Positions 1 through 12,787 of a stretch of 64,000 nucleotides of DNA are shown here, one piece after another. Source of the stretch: Jaltomata sinuosa (taxonomy: Eukaryota; Streptophyta; Magnoliopsida; Solanales; Solanaceae). The translations under genes and the position numbers were made by a program. The DNA is taken from contig QJPP01007217.1 of the NCBI GenBank assembly GCA_003996215.1, forward strand, positions 1,054,001 to 1,118,000, in the 5' to 3' direction. The notes beneath the pieces were generated by a model. The model was given only the letters and a program-made list of their open reading frames with translations, was not told the origin of the DNA and searched no databases. Each line of letters starts with the position of its first letter. Positions within the stretch are counted from its first letter, which is position 1.

Positions 1-2340
1 TTTGAGTGAAAAAAATAGTAACAAAAAAATTAAAGTAAAAATGATGCAGGACAAAATTTACTCAAGCCTCAAGGCAAGTGAAAATATTTATTTAGTAAGA
101 TTATGTAAAAAATAATAATAATAGTATTCACAACTTGTGTGGGTTTTATGTTTATGAAAGAAAATACAACTTAAGATATTTAAATTACATGTTCAAGCAA
201 AGCTTTAACCTTCATATCAATTTAATTTTAAATCATATTTTTGTATTGCATGTCCAAATAAACCCTCACAGTCACAGATGTAGTTGTGTTATAGGGTGGT
301 TAAATTTAATGGGATATTTGATGTAGTTGTGTCATAGGGTGGTTAAATTTAATGGGATATTTGAACAAACCGTTAGATTTATGGCTTAAAAGTTAAAACC
401 AAAATAATAGTCCCCTTTTTGCATACATAAAGGATCATCTGGGCCAAAATGAACGAACTTCCATAGATTAAGGACCATTTTCTTAAATAGAGAATCTTAT
501 TTTGGCAGGTTAACTGATTTAAGTGGTCAACATTGGGCCAAGACACGGCGCCAAAGTCGGGCTTTGGCCTTTCCAGAGACAATCTACTGCAGATCTGCAT
601 TAATTTGTATGTTCTGTTCTTTGTATCTAATCCCAACTTTTGTTAACCTAATTTTTAAGCCAGCTTTCGATTTTCAAATATTTTTGACAAGTTAATTTTG
701 AGTAAAAATTTAACACGTGTTTGATCATATAGTTTTTATAAAACATATTCACTTTTATATTCATAAATTTTAAAAATTATTAAAAATATCCATAAGTCTG
801 AGGTAGGGAACAAAGGCTTCCACTAACTTGAACTGCATGAAACAGTGGATCAAAAGGCATAATGTGTGATTTATGAAAGTTTAGAAAGATATAAAGCCTC
901 AAGAACACGTAAGAACAAAGATCCCCATCAGTATGCACACAAAATAATATAAAAATAATTACCACAATTTATGCTCTGGAAGTCTAAACTTTCCCAATTC
1001 GTACAATATACTCCTACACAATGCATATAAAAAATTCAGGACTCAGCAATTATGATTCTGACTGAAAGAGAGTACAACATAACTATCAAACCAACAGGAC
1101 AACCATCTAAGATTAGAGATAAGATTTATGCAAAATAAAGATGAAACTAATGTTGGGAGCAATAATTAGTGGATTCTTTTTATAAAATATAAAAGATTAG
1201 GGGTAAATTTTAAATTTTTAAAAGGACCCAAAAATTAGATTTTGACTCAAAAATTATTCTTTTCTAATTTTTGGGATTTTTGGGATCTTGAAATTTTGCC
1301 AAAAATCAACAAATTCTATGGGCAAATAAATTTTGCCAAGTTTTTTCCCCAAAAACTACTTAGGATATTATGGTCAGACGGATCTTAAATATGATCATCC
1401 TTTTTCTTTCTTGAAATGCACATTTTCCCACAAATTCACACGCAACAGTTTCATTTTTTTCCAAGAAAAAATGCATGTTCAAATTCAAATTTAAATTTCA
1501 AAAATTATTTGTCAACACAACTTCAAAAACTCATTTTTTAAGTTTCAATTAAGAAACGTTTGACCATAATCTTTGGGAGTACTTATTAAAAATTTATTTT
1601 CAAATATAATATTTGTTTGACTATGAAATTTGATCAGATTTTAAAAATATGATCTTCAAAAACTTAAATTTTCAAATTTCAAACAAGAGCTAAATTTATG
1701 ATGAAACGCTAACTAAAACTAAAATAGTGAGGGTAATTTTATCATTTTAATTTTGATATAACTAATAAGTATCTATTTTCTTATTTCACATTTTATAAAT
1801 CACATATAACAAAATATATAAATTTTCTCATTAACTTATACAAAAAAAATTGTACTTATAACTGGTGATTTATATGTTATAAAAAAGGTGAAATACGGCA
1901 TCCATCAATTATTGATATTTACCTTTTCTATATTTATATTTTTTTTAATTTTATATATTTTTGTGTATAACGGTTCTAAATAAGATCTAAACGAAAATGT
2001 CACCATACATATTTAATAACACCTTGCTATAATAGCCATGAAACCTTCAGACAAACAGTACCGTCTACCATTATAAAGAGGACAAGCTAATCTCAAAATT
2101 ATTTCATTTTATCATTTATATTAAAATGATAAATATGAGATAAAATAATCTCTTATGATATAGATGTTATTACTTATTCCCTCTCACGTACCAAATGACA
2201 CGAGTTAAAAAGAAGAATATTAGTGCCACCAACTCAGCATAGCTAATTTGTTAATTGCAGCACGCCAGCATTCTCTCACGTTTTTATATGTAACCACGTC
2301 AGTATCCCTGAAGATTTTCAGAGTACACTGTGAGTGTGTG
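1..2340. other. Intergenic, upstream of DWF5
   Basis: Very AT-rich DNA with no supportable gene. Short open frames on both strands look random. Apart from the 42-bp tandem duplication listed separately, I see only A/T-rich stretches with partial inverted repeats around 1370-1700, which could be a decayed MITE. The last few hundred bases should hold the promoter of the sterol reductase gene. Confidence 0.5.
278..361. repeat. 42-bp tandem duplication
   Basis: Two adjacent copies (278-319 and 320-361) of a unit starting GATGTAGTTGTG and ending GGGATATTT. They differ at about one base, so the duplication looks recent. Confidence 0.85.
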
Positions 2341-2360
2341 TAAATATATATAATCAAGAA
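2290..2360 (+). promoter_or_regulatory. Putative DWF5 core promoter
   Basis: A TATA-like stretch (AAATATATATAA, about 2342-2353) lies roughly 105 bp before the start codon. A CCACGTCA bZIP/G-box-like core lies at about 2294-2301. Position and composition fit a plant core promoter. The transcription start cannot be read from sequence alone. Confidence 0.35.
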
Positions 2361-2456
2361 TTAGCAGTGGGCGGTGTTATCTGTGTGTTCATCAAGTTTA
2401 CAAAACCAAAAACTTGAACAGGTGCAGAGAGAGCAGGGAGGGAGGAAGGAAGAAGC

Positions 2457-5400
2457 ATGGGGGAGTCTCAGTTGGCACACCCTCCTTTATTCACCTATGT
2501 CTCAATGCTCACTCTTCTCACTGTAGTACCCCCATTTGTTATTCTCATGTAAGTTCCTCTTCTATCAATTTCACAGATCTGAGAATTGTCTCTCTGTGTT
2601 CTATATATGGGGGGATGTGTTTCAAGATTGGACCTTTCTTTATCTTTTGTGGGGTTTTGATCAAGATTGTTTCTTTTGATGCATAGAGCAAGAGTTTTAA
2701 TTTCATTTGTCCTGTGACCCTTTTAGCTGAATTTAATGACTTCATTTATAGTGTTTGTACTTCCCTCTGATTTGGGTCAAGGACAAAAATAAAAAGAAAA
2801 AGGACAAGAGATTTTTCTTGAAGGAAGAAAAGTACTAGTTTCTTTTAATAATGGGGGTGCCTCTATTATTCTTTATACCTGCTACATTCAAAGATACAAC
2901 CTACCATTTTTGCCTCTAGTGTGATTTCAAACCTTGCTCCCATGGTTATCGTCCCACTTCATGTTAGCGAGTGGGTAAAAGACCCATATTGGTTGGAGAA
3001 TGGACTGGTGGTTTGCTTATATGGACTTGGACAATCCTCCCCTCATGAGCTAGCTTTTGGGGTTGAATTAGGTTCAAGTATCATATCTTTAGACGTCATA
3101 GACCATTAGGTCACACCCTTGGGTGCTGGGAAAAAAATATACTCCCTCCATTTCAAATTGATTGTCCGGTTAAATAATACTTTTGAATTTTGTGGCATTA
3201 AACCAAAGATATGTCGAATATACCAAAATGTACTTAAATCTTGTGGGTTTAAACATGTCACGTGAAAAGTTGAAATTAAAAAGTTGCCAAAAAAGGAAAG
3301 AGACATTCTTTTTGAAATGGACTAAAAAATTAAGACAAACAAATTGAAACGGAGGAGTAGTTTCTTGTCTATGGTTCAATCATCAATGCTTTCTTTCCAG
3401 AGACCATTGCTAGTTTGACTACATAGACAGAAGAGAATAACAATGAAACTGGGAAGTGATAAAAATTCCAGTTTTACACAAAAGCTATACATTTAGACAT
3501 GTGAAAGGAGTAATGTTGGTGCAGAAAACAAGGTTAAGAAATGGATCTAAACGACGTGAAGTCTGTTAATGTTTCACTGTGCTGATTTAGCTTATTACTT
3601 GCTCATTTTGCTGAATAATCTCTTAATGAGGACATGAAATCTATGTGAGTGATTTTTTTTTGGATACTCGATGTGTTACATGCAGGTGGTATACAAATGT
3701 TCATGCTGATGGATCTGTATTGCAAACATTTAATTACCTAAAGGAGAATGGCCTGCAAGGACTAATTGACATTTGGCCAAGACCCACTGCAGTTGCGGGA
3801 AAAATAATAATTTGCTATGCTCTGTTTGAGGCTGCACTTCAGCTTTTGTTGCCCGGTAAAAGGGTCGAGGGACCGATATCTCCAACTGGACACAGGCCGG
3901 TTTATAAGGTACTTGACGATAATATTTCCGAAGATTTTCCCTGTGGTCTGTTTTATTATGTGAATTCTTGAATTGCAAATGTTAGGCTAGTTTACTTCAC
4001 TACTATTTGTTATCCTGACATGGTAAAAGACTTTTCCGCAATTATTTTACTTATGTTTTGCTTATTGCAGGCAAATGGCATGGCAGCATATACAGTGACA
4101 CTAATTACCTATCTCAGTCTTTGGTGGTAAGAAGTTCCATTCACATACTGTTGACAATTTTACTTGCTCTAAAACTCTGAAAATTTGACTCTATAGAGTG
4201 CTGTTTTGGTAAATGATACTGGTTCTCTTTTGGAACAGCAGCTTTGCATGGAAAAGTATTATGACTTCCTTTTTGCTAATAACTGAAGCTAGCACAGTAG
4301 CACATAATAAATTTGGGTATAGGCCCGATTTATTAGCTTGTTTAGTTAAAATATCAATTCTTGAGTATATATACTGCACTATAGTTTGTGAACGTGCAAC
4401 TTCACTATAAATGGGTGTCTGATTAATGTGAAGCTTCTCCTTTCTCTCTGTCCTCCCATTTTATGAAGCTGATCATTATAATTTTGTCAGGAAAATGTTT
4501 ATACTCTTGTGTGGTATTCATGTTAATACTTTTTTGATTGTTCATGATTCACTGCCATCTTGAATATTAGTTGTGACAGCTGTGCTTCTCAAGTAATTAA
4601 GTCTAGAAAATTAATCACCTTCTGGTCTTATCTATACTTTTCCCTCTTTGTCAGGTTCGGAATATTCAATCCTACAATTGTGTATGATCATCTGGGAGAG
4701 ATTCTCTCTACACTAAATTTTGGAAGCTTAATCTTCTGTCTCTTCTTATACATAAAAGTAAGCATACATAAAAATCCTCAGTCATAATGTGTTTTTTCTT
4801 TATACATATACCTCTCTGATACATGATGTTCACATTTACAAGGGTCATGTTGCACCATCTTCCACTGATCACGGTTCATCAGGGAACATAATAGTCGACT
4901 TCTATTGGGTAAGCATCATTTGCAATACACATGGGAGACTATTTCTTGTCTTTCTTTTTTTTTTTTGGTCAGAACAGAAAGATTTTCATTCAACCAAGTA
5001 AACTATATGTACAACTAGCTCCTTTGGACTATGGAGCTAGATTCTCAATCAAGCAAAAACATTTCAGGAAAAACAATAAGCTAAGATAAGGAAAGGTTGC
5101 ATTCGCTTTCAGTAACTAACAGACTGATAACCTTCTAGGAAGAGTATTAGTCTTTAGTTTCTTCACTTAGCAGCAACCTAACCATCTACTCATGGAAAGC
5201 TGTTTAAACTCTCTAGGACACTTCTCCATTTGATATTCCTTTGCCCTACAATATGAAGTTGTAGCACAATCTCCCTCACTTTCCTCTGTGGCCCAGTAGC
5301 AATCTGGCTGAATCTCCTGCTATTCCTTTCTCTGCAAACACCATATAGAGTAGCAGCAAAGAGGAATCCCAGCATCATAGTCTTGGCTCTGGTTGGCCTG

Positions 5401-8400
5401 ATCAAAGAAGAGAGCCACCTAGTCTCATCATTCCAAATCACCAATTTGCCTGTTAAACCCCATCCAGACTAACAGTGTACTCCAAATGCATTTAGAATAG
5501 GGGCAAAATTTCTTGTCTTTCTTTGATAAGTCAAATAACCTGGTGTCGAAAGTATGCATGAAGATTACTTTACTGTCTTGACTACTTTATTCTGCCATTT
5601 GTTTTCTCAATGAAAAATGAAATTGGTGATACTAGATAACCAGTTATACTAGAAAGGACTGATTTGAATCTTGTACTTGCATTTTGCAATATCCCTTTTA
5701 AGTGATCTGATATGTCTTAACCTAGGGATTTACTTCTTTTACTTTTTAGGGGATGGAGCTATATCCTCGCATTGGCAAACACTTTGATATCAAGGTCTTC
5801 ACAAACTGCAGATTTGGCATGATTTCTTGGGCAGTCCTCCCTATTACCTACTGTATAAAACAGGTAAATGCTCTAAGGAAGCCCTCAAAAGTGAGAAGCT
5901 GGTAATTTGGTTTCTTTAGTCAGGCAATGGAGAAAGAATAGATTACTTGCTTTCTATTATTTGACTTTGAAATGCAGTAGGCCCTCCGAGATAAATTCTT
6001 TTTACTTTTGTTCTTCTGTACTAGCACCATCCAGGAGAGGAAGGGAGAGGCATTATTTGAAATACTTTCTAGTTTGTATTCTGCATGTCCCATAACTCAG
6101 CGGTCTTAACTTAATTCTTGTTCTTTCGTCTGAGGAGCCCCAAGCAGTATCCGTGCTGTCAATATAAGGACCTGTTAGATTAACATTCGATTCCAATTTT
6201 TGGAGTTTGAAAGTTCACAGCATTTTTTAATGTATGCTTTTCAATTTGGCAGTATGAAGAATATGGAAGTCTCTCTGATTCCATGCTTGTACATACCATA
6301 ATAACATTGATGTATGTCACGAAATTCTTTTGGTGGGAAGCAGGTTACTGGAACACTATGGATATTGCACATGACAGAGGTTTGTACATACTTCGCATTA
6401 TTTGTCTTGTTTATTTGTTTGTCGTTTTTAGTGCCTTACATTTGCTCTCCTGTGCTATGTTGGTTTCCTATTTCCCTACCATGAATGCAAGATATAATGT
6501 TTCTGTATCTTAATTTTGTTTTGGCAGCCGGCTTTTACATATGCTGGGGTTGCTTGGTATTTCTTCCATGTATATATACTTCTCCCGGCATGTACCTTGT
6601 CAAACAACCTGTAAATCTTGGACTTCAGGTACTTTTGACTCATCAAAGACTGCCATATGTTATTAAGATGCTAATTCATTGTCCACTGGATGTTACTTCT
6701 GATCCATTTGTACCAAAGGTTTTGACTTAGTATCTTCCTGTACCAAGATTATCATTTGTGAGAACAGTTTTCGGTGAACAATCTGTTGCTCTTTTTCATC
6801 CACTGGATACTGGTATAGATCTTAAAGATGGCGGATAGCTTACGATGATGGAGGAATACTTTCCGTAACATGCTGAATGCAGTCAAATTTATGTGTAGGC
6901 AGTAAATATGTTAAACAGAATAATTAACTTATTTCTTAAGATCTATATGTAATCATATGTAATTGAATTACGAAACATAGAAAGGGCTCTTAGATATGAA
7001 ACAAAAGCACATCTTCCTTTTTTGTCGGAAGATATGATGAGTAACCCACTATCGTGCAACTCTAATGGAAAGACATAATATATATATATATATATGCCGT
7101 AGGATACACGGTTTATCATATGTGTATGAATGTATACAAGATTATCCAATACATAGCGTAGGATAAAAGATTTTAGCTGTAAAACCTCACTTTAAAATAA
7201 AGCATTTGTGGTGGAGGATATTTACAATGGAACATTTCTTGCATTATACCAACCTACAAAAAGAAACTACTCGTATTACAATGTGAATGTCCAGTATAGT
7301 ATGCATTGAATTTGAACTTACAAGCATTGTAGAACATCTGAATAAGCTAAAATATAAGTATATTTTATTCTCCAAGCTGTATGGTTAACAAAAAATGTAA
7401 GTGTATACATTTCTTTCACCATCCCTAGTCTGTTAGCTCTGTGCTTGTGATGGGCCTGACTCTTTTCTTTTCTCGCAGCTTGCAATTTCTATTCTACTAG
7501 CTGGTATTCTCTGCGTATACATAAACTATGATTGTGACAGACAGAGGCAAGAGTTTCGCAGAACAAATGGCAAATGCCTTGTCTGGGGAAAGGCCCCATC
7601 GAAGGTTGGAGGATAGCATATCTATGATTTACTCCCTCCGTCCCAACTTATATGATACTCTTTTTATTTTTGTGACATCCTAAAGTGTTTGATAGCATCC
7701 TTTAATGTTATCAATCTAACAAACTTTCACAATTTTCAAGAACTCAAATTAATTTAGCTAATTTAGTTTTGCTAGTTTAATGTGAAATTTTCTTTATCTA
7801 ACCAGTTTTTTTTTTATCATGATTATATTTACTTCCCATTACCAGTTTCAAAAAAAAAAACATTATATTTACTTCCACTACCACTAATATAATACGTAAG
7901 TCGACTGGACATTTTAAACTCCATTTCTAGTCAAAATATTTTAGAATTTGTAATAATATCTGATTTGGTTTCTATTTTCCTGTAGATTGTTGCCTCATAC
8001 ACTACTACCACTGGTGAGACTAAAACCAGCCTTCTCCTGACATCTGGATGGTCAGTTCCTTTCTGTTAACCTTGTTAACTTTATAGGACCAAATAGTTAT
8101 TCTCTTTATGCCACCAATTTTCTTGTTTACTAGTTGTAGTCAATTGAACAACCAATTTTATTCTTTATAAGCCCAGATTGCACTTTCAAGGAATGCTAAA
8201 TGAGCTAGCATGTGTAGTTCAAAGAACATCTTTACCGTTTTGTTCTCATTTGTTCTTTAACTATTTCTAAAGCACCCAATGCACAGAGATGCAACATTAA
8301 ATATAAACTTCAAACATTTTGCAGGTGGGGCTTAGCGCGACACTTCCATTATGTTCCAGAAATACTAGCTTCATTTTTCTGGTGTGTGCCAGCTCTTTTC

Positions 8401-9505
8401 AACCATGTAAGCGTTCACGTACACCAAATAGACACAATCTTACATTTTTATACATATCAAGAAGAACTTTTAAATATTCTGCCTCCTCTCTTTCATTTTT
8501 GCACTGTCTACTTAAGGTGTGCTGGTGGAATCTAACCAATCCCTTCTCCTTCATAACTTTTCCTCCTTGCAGTTCATTCCCTACTTCTATGTAATCTATC
8601 TGACGGTCCTCCTTTTTGATCGAGCCAAAAGGGATGACGAACGGTGCAAGTCAAAGTAAGCAACTCAATCTGTATTCTCATTCTTTTACAAAAGCTTGAT
8701 CTTTATGCAATTCAATACATAAAGAACCTTGTGTGCAAACAAGAGGACATTTTCATTGTTTTTAAACTCGAGAAACAATGCTTCAAATTAGGATAAGCAA
8801 CAAAAGAGACATCTTCCTTATGCATATTTGCCACTGTTTTCCTTGACCTCTTTAGGTATAAGAACTGTGCACAATGCTTCAAATTAGGATAAGCAACAAA
8901 AGAGACTTCTTCATTCTCCAAAAGGCAGAGATGGCAAAGGGCTTTTTTATTTTCTAGTTAAGGAAATGGCAAACTTATAGTACATTGTATGTCCTACAGA
9001 GAGAGATATAGAGAGTTCTTGCCGGAAGCTATGTTGCTTGGATCCTCCAAAACTGCAGCCCACCCACGTCAGATCTTCCAAAAAGTATACATTTTTGGAG
9101 ATCCATGCAACATAGGGCTGAAAACTAGCATCAAAAGACATCTTTATCCGAGGTTTCCTTGTCCGGCCCCTCATAAAAGATGTTACTTTTAAGATGGGTT
9201 TGTTTTGATAAGCTAGAGGTATAAGCAGGTCGATGTATGAAGTTAGATCGTACTAAAAGTGATGAGAAGGTTTAGTGCAAACATTTTTACCCCTAATGTC
9301 AGTAAACAACTGGCGCTCCGATCTTATGGTCTACCTTTTAAGATGTTTGGACCGTTATTATTAATGTGCTTGTTTGTGGCATTGTGTCTATGAAATCTTG
9401 TGAGGGTGAAAGTTTGACAAAGCCTTGCTTCTTTGCAGGTATAGCAAATACTGGAAAAAGTATTGCGACAAGGTGCCTTACCGGATCATACCCGGAATTT
9501 ACTAG
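2457..9505 (+). CDS. DWF5: Sterol delta-7 reductase (7-dehydrocholesterol reductase, DWF5 type)
   Basis: ER-membrane enzyme that reduces the C7-C8 double bond of sterols in the phytosterol/brassinosteroid or cholesterol branch. Exons read by GT-AG splicing: 2457-2548, 3686-3908, 4071-4126, 4655-4757, 4843-4908, 5750-5863, 6253-6379, 6528-6628, 7479-7604, 7986-8050, 8325-8406, 8573-8655 and 9439-9505. Phases join cleanly to 434 aa, close to the roughly 432 aa of Arabidopsis DWF5. The product is multi-pass hydrophobic. Family blocks are visible: LLPGKRVEGP in exon 2, YVTKFFWWEAGYWNTMDIAHDR in parts of exon 7, and the sterol-reductase signature GWWGLARHFHYVPE across exons 10-11. It ends in RIIPGIY. 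No frameshift or premature stop was seen. Tomato has two paralogues, 7-DR1 (phytosterol) and 7-DR2 (cholesterol/steroidal glycoalkaloid); the chromosomal context suggests 7-DR2, but I cannot prove this here. AATAAA lies at about 9690. Confidence 0.95.
3142..3357. mobile_element. Stowaway-type MITE in DWF5 intron 1
   Basis: It starts CTCCCTCCATTTCAAATTG and ends in the inverted form CAAATTGAAACGGAGGAG, flanked by TA on both sides (3140-3141 and 3358-3359). The TA target and CTCCCTCC/GTTTCAA ends are typical of Tc1/mariner-derived Stowaway MITEs. Short open frames inside it are not genes. Confidence 0.88.
4958..5507 (-). mobile_element. 5'-truncated L1 (LINE) fragment in DWF5 intron 5
   Basis: The insert is bounded by a perfect 17-bp direct repeat, ATTTCTTGTCTTTCTTT, at 4941-4957 and 5508-5524. 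A poly(T) tract at the left edge is the poly(A) tail of a minus-strand element. The minus-strand frame at 5190-5444 resembles the C-terminal zinc-binding part of plant L1 ORF2 (LYGVCRERNSRRF). Only about 550 bp of 3' end is present, so it is a dead-on-arrival copy. The DWF5 splice sites on both sides are intact. Confidence 0.9.
7632..7760. mobile_element. Partial Stowaway-like MITE in DWF5 intron 9
   Basis: It begins TTACTCCCTCCGTCCCAACTTATATG, a standard MITE end. The matching inverted right end (CGGAGGGAGTA) was not found downstream, so it is truncated or decayed. Its right boundary is arbitrary. Confidence 0.5.
8776..8906. repeat. 96-bp spaced direct repeat in DWF5 intron 12
   Basis: A 35-bp segment starting CAATGCTTCAAATTAGG occurs at 8776-8810 and again at 8872-8906 with essentially no change. 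This suggests a recent local duplication of a ~96-bp unit. Confidence 0.8.
9029..9115. repeat. Small inverted-repeat element (CTATGTTGC ends)
   Basis: CTATGTTGCTTGGATC at the left is matched by GATCCATGCAACATAG at the right. The ends match those of the element at 30159-30278, so both belong to one small non-autonomous family. It lies in DWF5 intron 12. Confidence 0.65.
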
Positions 9506-9684
9506 TGGTTTTTTTGGTTTGCCAAGAATGTGAGCTTCAACTGATGAACCAACCTTGAAAGGGTGGCTGTCCTAGAGCAATAGATGTTTTCCTCTCTTTC
9601 TCCAGATACTCATTCTAGGTCTTTAATTAGTGCTGCTGCTAGTATATTTCAGTTGTAGTATTTAGACTATGAGATTTTTTTTTC

Positions 9685-9700
9685 TTTCAATAAAGTACTT
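9685..9700 (+). terminator. Probable poly(A) signal of DWF5
   Basis: TTTCAATAAAGTAC lies about 185 bp after the DWF5 stop codon. AATAAA in a T-rich context is a good plant near-upstream polyadenylation element. Confidence 0.5.
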
Positions 9701-9799
9701 TTAGTTGAACCAACATCCCATTTCTATGGTTGTAAGTTGTAACACTATGAAAAAGCCAACTTGAAATATCGTTCCAATTACCACAGGTGGCTTCTGGCG

Positions 9800-9930
9800 A
9801 GGATAGTGTTTACGCAAGCTTTACTCCTATGTTGTGATGGTAGGGAGACAGTCTCCAATAGATCTTCGGCTGAAGGAGAAGCGAAAAAGAAGCCGTAGTA
9901 ACAACAGACAATAACAATAACAAAATAATA
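9800..9930 (+). repeat. Decayed SolS-like SINE 3' portion
   Basis: It resembles the common Solanaceae repeat that reads GTGT..ACGCA..CTTACT..GGGA(G)ACA..TTCGGCT, followed by a run of AACAACAA/AATAACAA. It matches the elements at 10147-10290, 15292-15410 and 34555-34695 in pattern. No tRNA-like head is preserved, so it is probably 5'-truncated. Confidence 0.45.
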
Positions 9931-11064
9931 AGATAAATGAAACAATCCGATAGTACTAAAGATAGAAAATGCAACCGGACTAATTGTATTTATTATTATT
10001 CCTTTAGCCTATGTTACAAAATAATTTCTCTAATCTGGTACTGAGCTTTTTGTCGTATGTCATTAATAAGGAGTTTAATATAAATAAAATATTGAATTAT
10101 CAATTGTTAAAATGATGTATATATACTCGACGACAACAACAATAAATTCAGTGCAACTCCACAAGTGAGGTTTAGGGAGCATAAGATGTATGCAGCCTTA
10201 CCTCTACTTTTATGGAGTAGAAAGGTTGTTTCCGATTGATCATGACAACCCTACTCCTTTATCCAGGTTCGAGACCGACAATTACACGAGCAGAATTTAA
10301 AATGACGTGTAATCAAATATGAGGAAATAGATCTTACATATGCATCCATGTTCTAGCTAGACATGGTAAATATATTTTAAACACATAATTTTAAAGTCAA
10401 CACTCAAAATTTGTGCAGAAACAAATAAGCGAGCAAAAAGTAGATAACTACCTAAAACAACTACGTAAAATTATTATAAGAGAGTTTCTTTCATTTTATG
10501 TGCTCTAAAGACATAAATAGTAACATGCATGCATTGGAATATTAAATTCGGAATGAAATTATTCTTCGCTAACAACAGAATTATAATACTCAATAAAATA
10601 TATTCAATAATAACTAGTACACACTACACAGTCGACCGACCTCCAATAATTTCTAAACAAGTATGCTATAAGATCTGCCATGTGATTCTATGATCCCTAC
10701 AAGATTCAAACACGTAATATATATATAAAATGGATTATTCTATAGTATTATATGTATATCTACTTTTGTGAACTTTGAAGGCACAGTCACACAAGTGCTC
10801 AAATATGTACGGAAAAATTAAAATCCTCTTGTTCCTTAATTGTGTATATTTGAAATCAATTGCAATTACTCTAAACAGAAGTGCCATCAAGGAATTTTGT
10901 TGAATTTTTTTACCAACTCCAGAAAAAGATATAAGACATGTTTAATCCGGGATCGAACAATTAATTAGAGCTAGAAATATCAAGATCTAGCTCAAAATTT
11001 TATTATTATACATGTTTTTATTTTTTAGCTAGTGCATCTGTATACATAATTTGAGTCGAAAGCA
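9931..11064. other. Intergenic, DWF5 to ALMT, first part
   Basis: AT-rich spacer with no gene-like frame. The only recognisable item is the SINE-like segment at 10147-10290. Confidence 0.5.
10147..10290 (+). repeat. SolS-like SINE remnant
   Basis: CAACTCCACAAGTGAGGTTTAGGG, then ATGTATGCAGCCTTACC and AGAAAGGTTGTTTCCGAT, follow the familiar Solanaceae SINE-type consensus that recurs at 15292-15410 and 34555-34695. Ends and target duplication are not clear. Confidence 0.5.
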
Positions 11065-11073
11065 ATATATATA

Positions 11074-11499
11074 GGGGAACTTACATAAAACACACATCTG
11101 TAAGAGCTAATTACTCTTTTTTTCACTACTTTCAAATATACCACTCGGATACATTGCATAAGGCATCTAAATATATGGTTTTATCTCGGATACATCAACA
11201 TCTTTGGTTTTATCTCGGATACATCGGCATCCCCTGTCTGGATACATGGTTTTAGTCCCAGATTTATCATATCTGCATGTATCTGAGGGATTACAGCATG
11301 TATTCACATGTATCTGATCGAGGGTTTACAACATGTATCCGCATATATCTGAGGGGTTACAACATGTATCCGAGGGTTGGAATGTATCCGATGGAGTTGG
11401 GATGTATCGGATGGGTTTTTTGTTAACATGTGGTATATTAAGTAATTAATATAAGTTAGTAAATATGATAGGGATGTTTGGCTCTTTATTAATTTATCC
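11074..11499. mobile_element. Non-autonomous Mutator-like element, copy A
   Basis: Left end GGGGAACTTACATAAAAC and inverted right end GGATAAATTAATAAAG are related. The flanks repeat ATATATATA (11065-11073 and 11500-11508), a 9-bp duplication but in AT-simple sequence. The left 45 bp and right 60 bp are nearly identical to copy B at 31611-31885. The interior is a variable run of GATACAT/GTATCTGAGGG words. It has no coding capacity. Confidence 0.72.
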
Positions 11500-12105
11500 A
11501 TATATATATATATTTAGTTGAACTCACGAAACTCGTCTTAGATCGATGATAAGAGCTTCTTCATATATTTTTTAAAATATTAATGTTGAGTTCCCATCTT
11601 TAGCATGGCAACATTGAAAAGCAAATCTCAAAATTAGGTGCTCAATCATTCTTGGAGATGGTGTATATGTATGGTAGTCCAGAAGAGATTCCCCGACAAA
11701 TTATTTATCCATAACTCTACTACGTATAAATTCTTCTGTACAAACAAACAAATTGATAACTTATATCATACATACATTTATTTATTTATATTTGTATTAA
11801 CAAATAATATAAACCGCGTGATATACTGAGAAAGGTTTAGGTTGTACAACTTAGACCAAGGACACACACATTTCATGATTCTTTAGTACTCAAAACTTGA
11901 TCAGTAGATCTGAATGTATTTTGAATTTACCCATACATTATGTACGTACGTTTAATGTATTAATGGTGAAAAATAATATTTATACAGTTAGGATTTAGGT
12001 CACTTAAACATCAATAATTAGCTAGTGACTATATACGTGTTCGTGTGAACATATAATACTTGATGTCATCATTTCTCTTATTTTATTATAATTATAAAAC
12101 CTAGG

Positions 12106-12303
12106 CACTCCATTTCATTTTATGGGTCTTACCTTGGCGGACACATGGAGTGTAAGAATGTAAAGAAAGAGACTTTTAAATTTTGTATTCTTAAACCCTT
12201 TGAAGAGTATTGAAAATTTACTATATATAAACACATCTTTTTAAAAATAGACTAATAAAGAGGAAAATTAATAAGACACATAAATTAAATAAGATGGATG
12301 AGA
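12106..12303. mobile_element. Diverged Stowaway-like MITE
   Basis: The left end CACTCCATTTCATTTTATG is matched by the inverted right end CATAAATTAAATAAGATGGATGAG. The interior shows the usual AAGAGACTTTTAAATTTTGT block of this family. TA borders are degraded. Confidence 0.6.
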
Positions 12304-12676
12304 GAACATTTATGAAGCATGCACATTAAACTCAAAAGGTGACATTTTTTTCTTGGATAATTATATAAATCTCTTCCTCTCCTTTCTTTTTTCCGTTTCT
12401 CCTCACTCAGGGTGACTTCATTCTCAAGGCTCGAACATGAGGTACATTTGATTAATTAGGTTGAAGGGAACAACCTTTGGCATATCTTTCTCAATAATGT
12501 TACCACTGCTACAGCTAGCACACAAAAACGTGTTCCTAGAAGCTTGTAGCCAAAACGAAAGCTGGAAGATGCATCCCAACAACAAAAATAACAAATAAAC
12601 AAATAAATAATAAATGGAAGTATCTGTATTCAAATTTCTTTTGTTGTCAACTCAAGTCTTAGTCATTCATCTTTTT

Positions 12677-12686
12677 CTATAAATAG
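12677..12686 (+). promoter_or_regulatory. TATA box of the ALMT gene
   Basis: CTATAAATAG lies 101 bp before the ATG and is a near-perfect plant TATA box (TATAAATA core). It implies a leader of roughly 70 nt. Confidence 0.65.
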
Positions 12687-12787
12687 AAGAACATTAGGAT
12701 ACTTTAAGACTAAGTAGTCCACTCCCAACCAATCTTTATTCTCCAAATTAGGTAGAAACAAGTAGCTGGTCAACCTAGCTAGCTAAA

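Noticed and set aside
3106..3379. Minus-strand short ORFs in DWF5 intron 1
   Set aside because: They lie within a Stowaway MITE and read its inverted ends.
5190..5444. 84-aa minus-strand ORF as an independent gene
   Set aside because: It is the C-terminal end of a truncated L1 ORF2 within a TSD-bounded insertion.
6943..7149. Minus-strand ORF in DWF5 intron 8
   Set aside because: Includes a TA microsatellite translation and has no recognisable protein.
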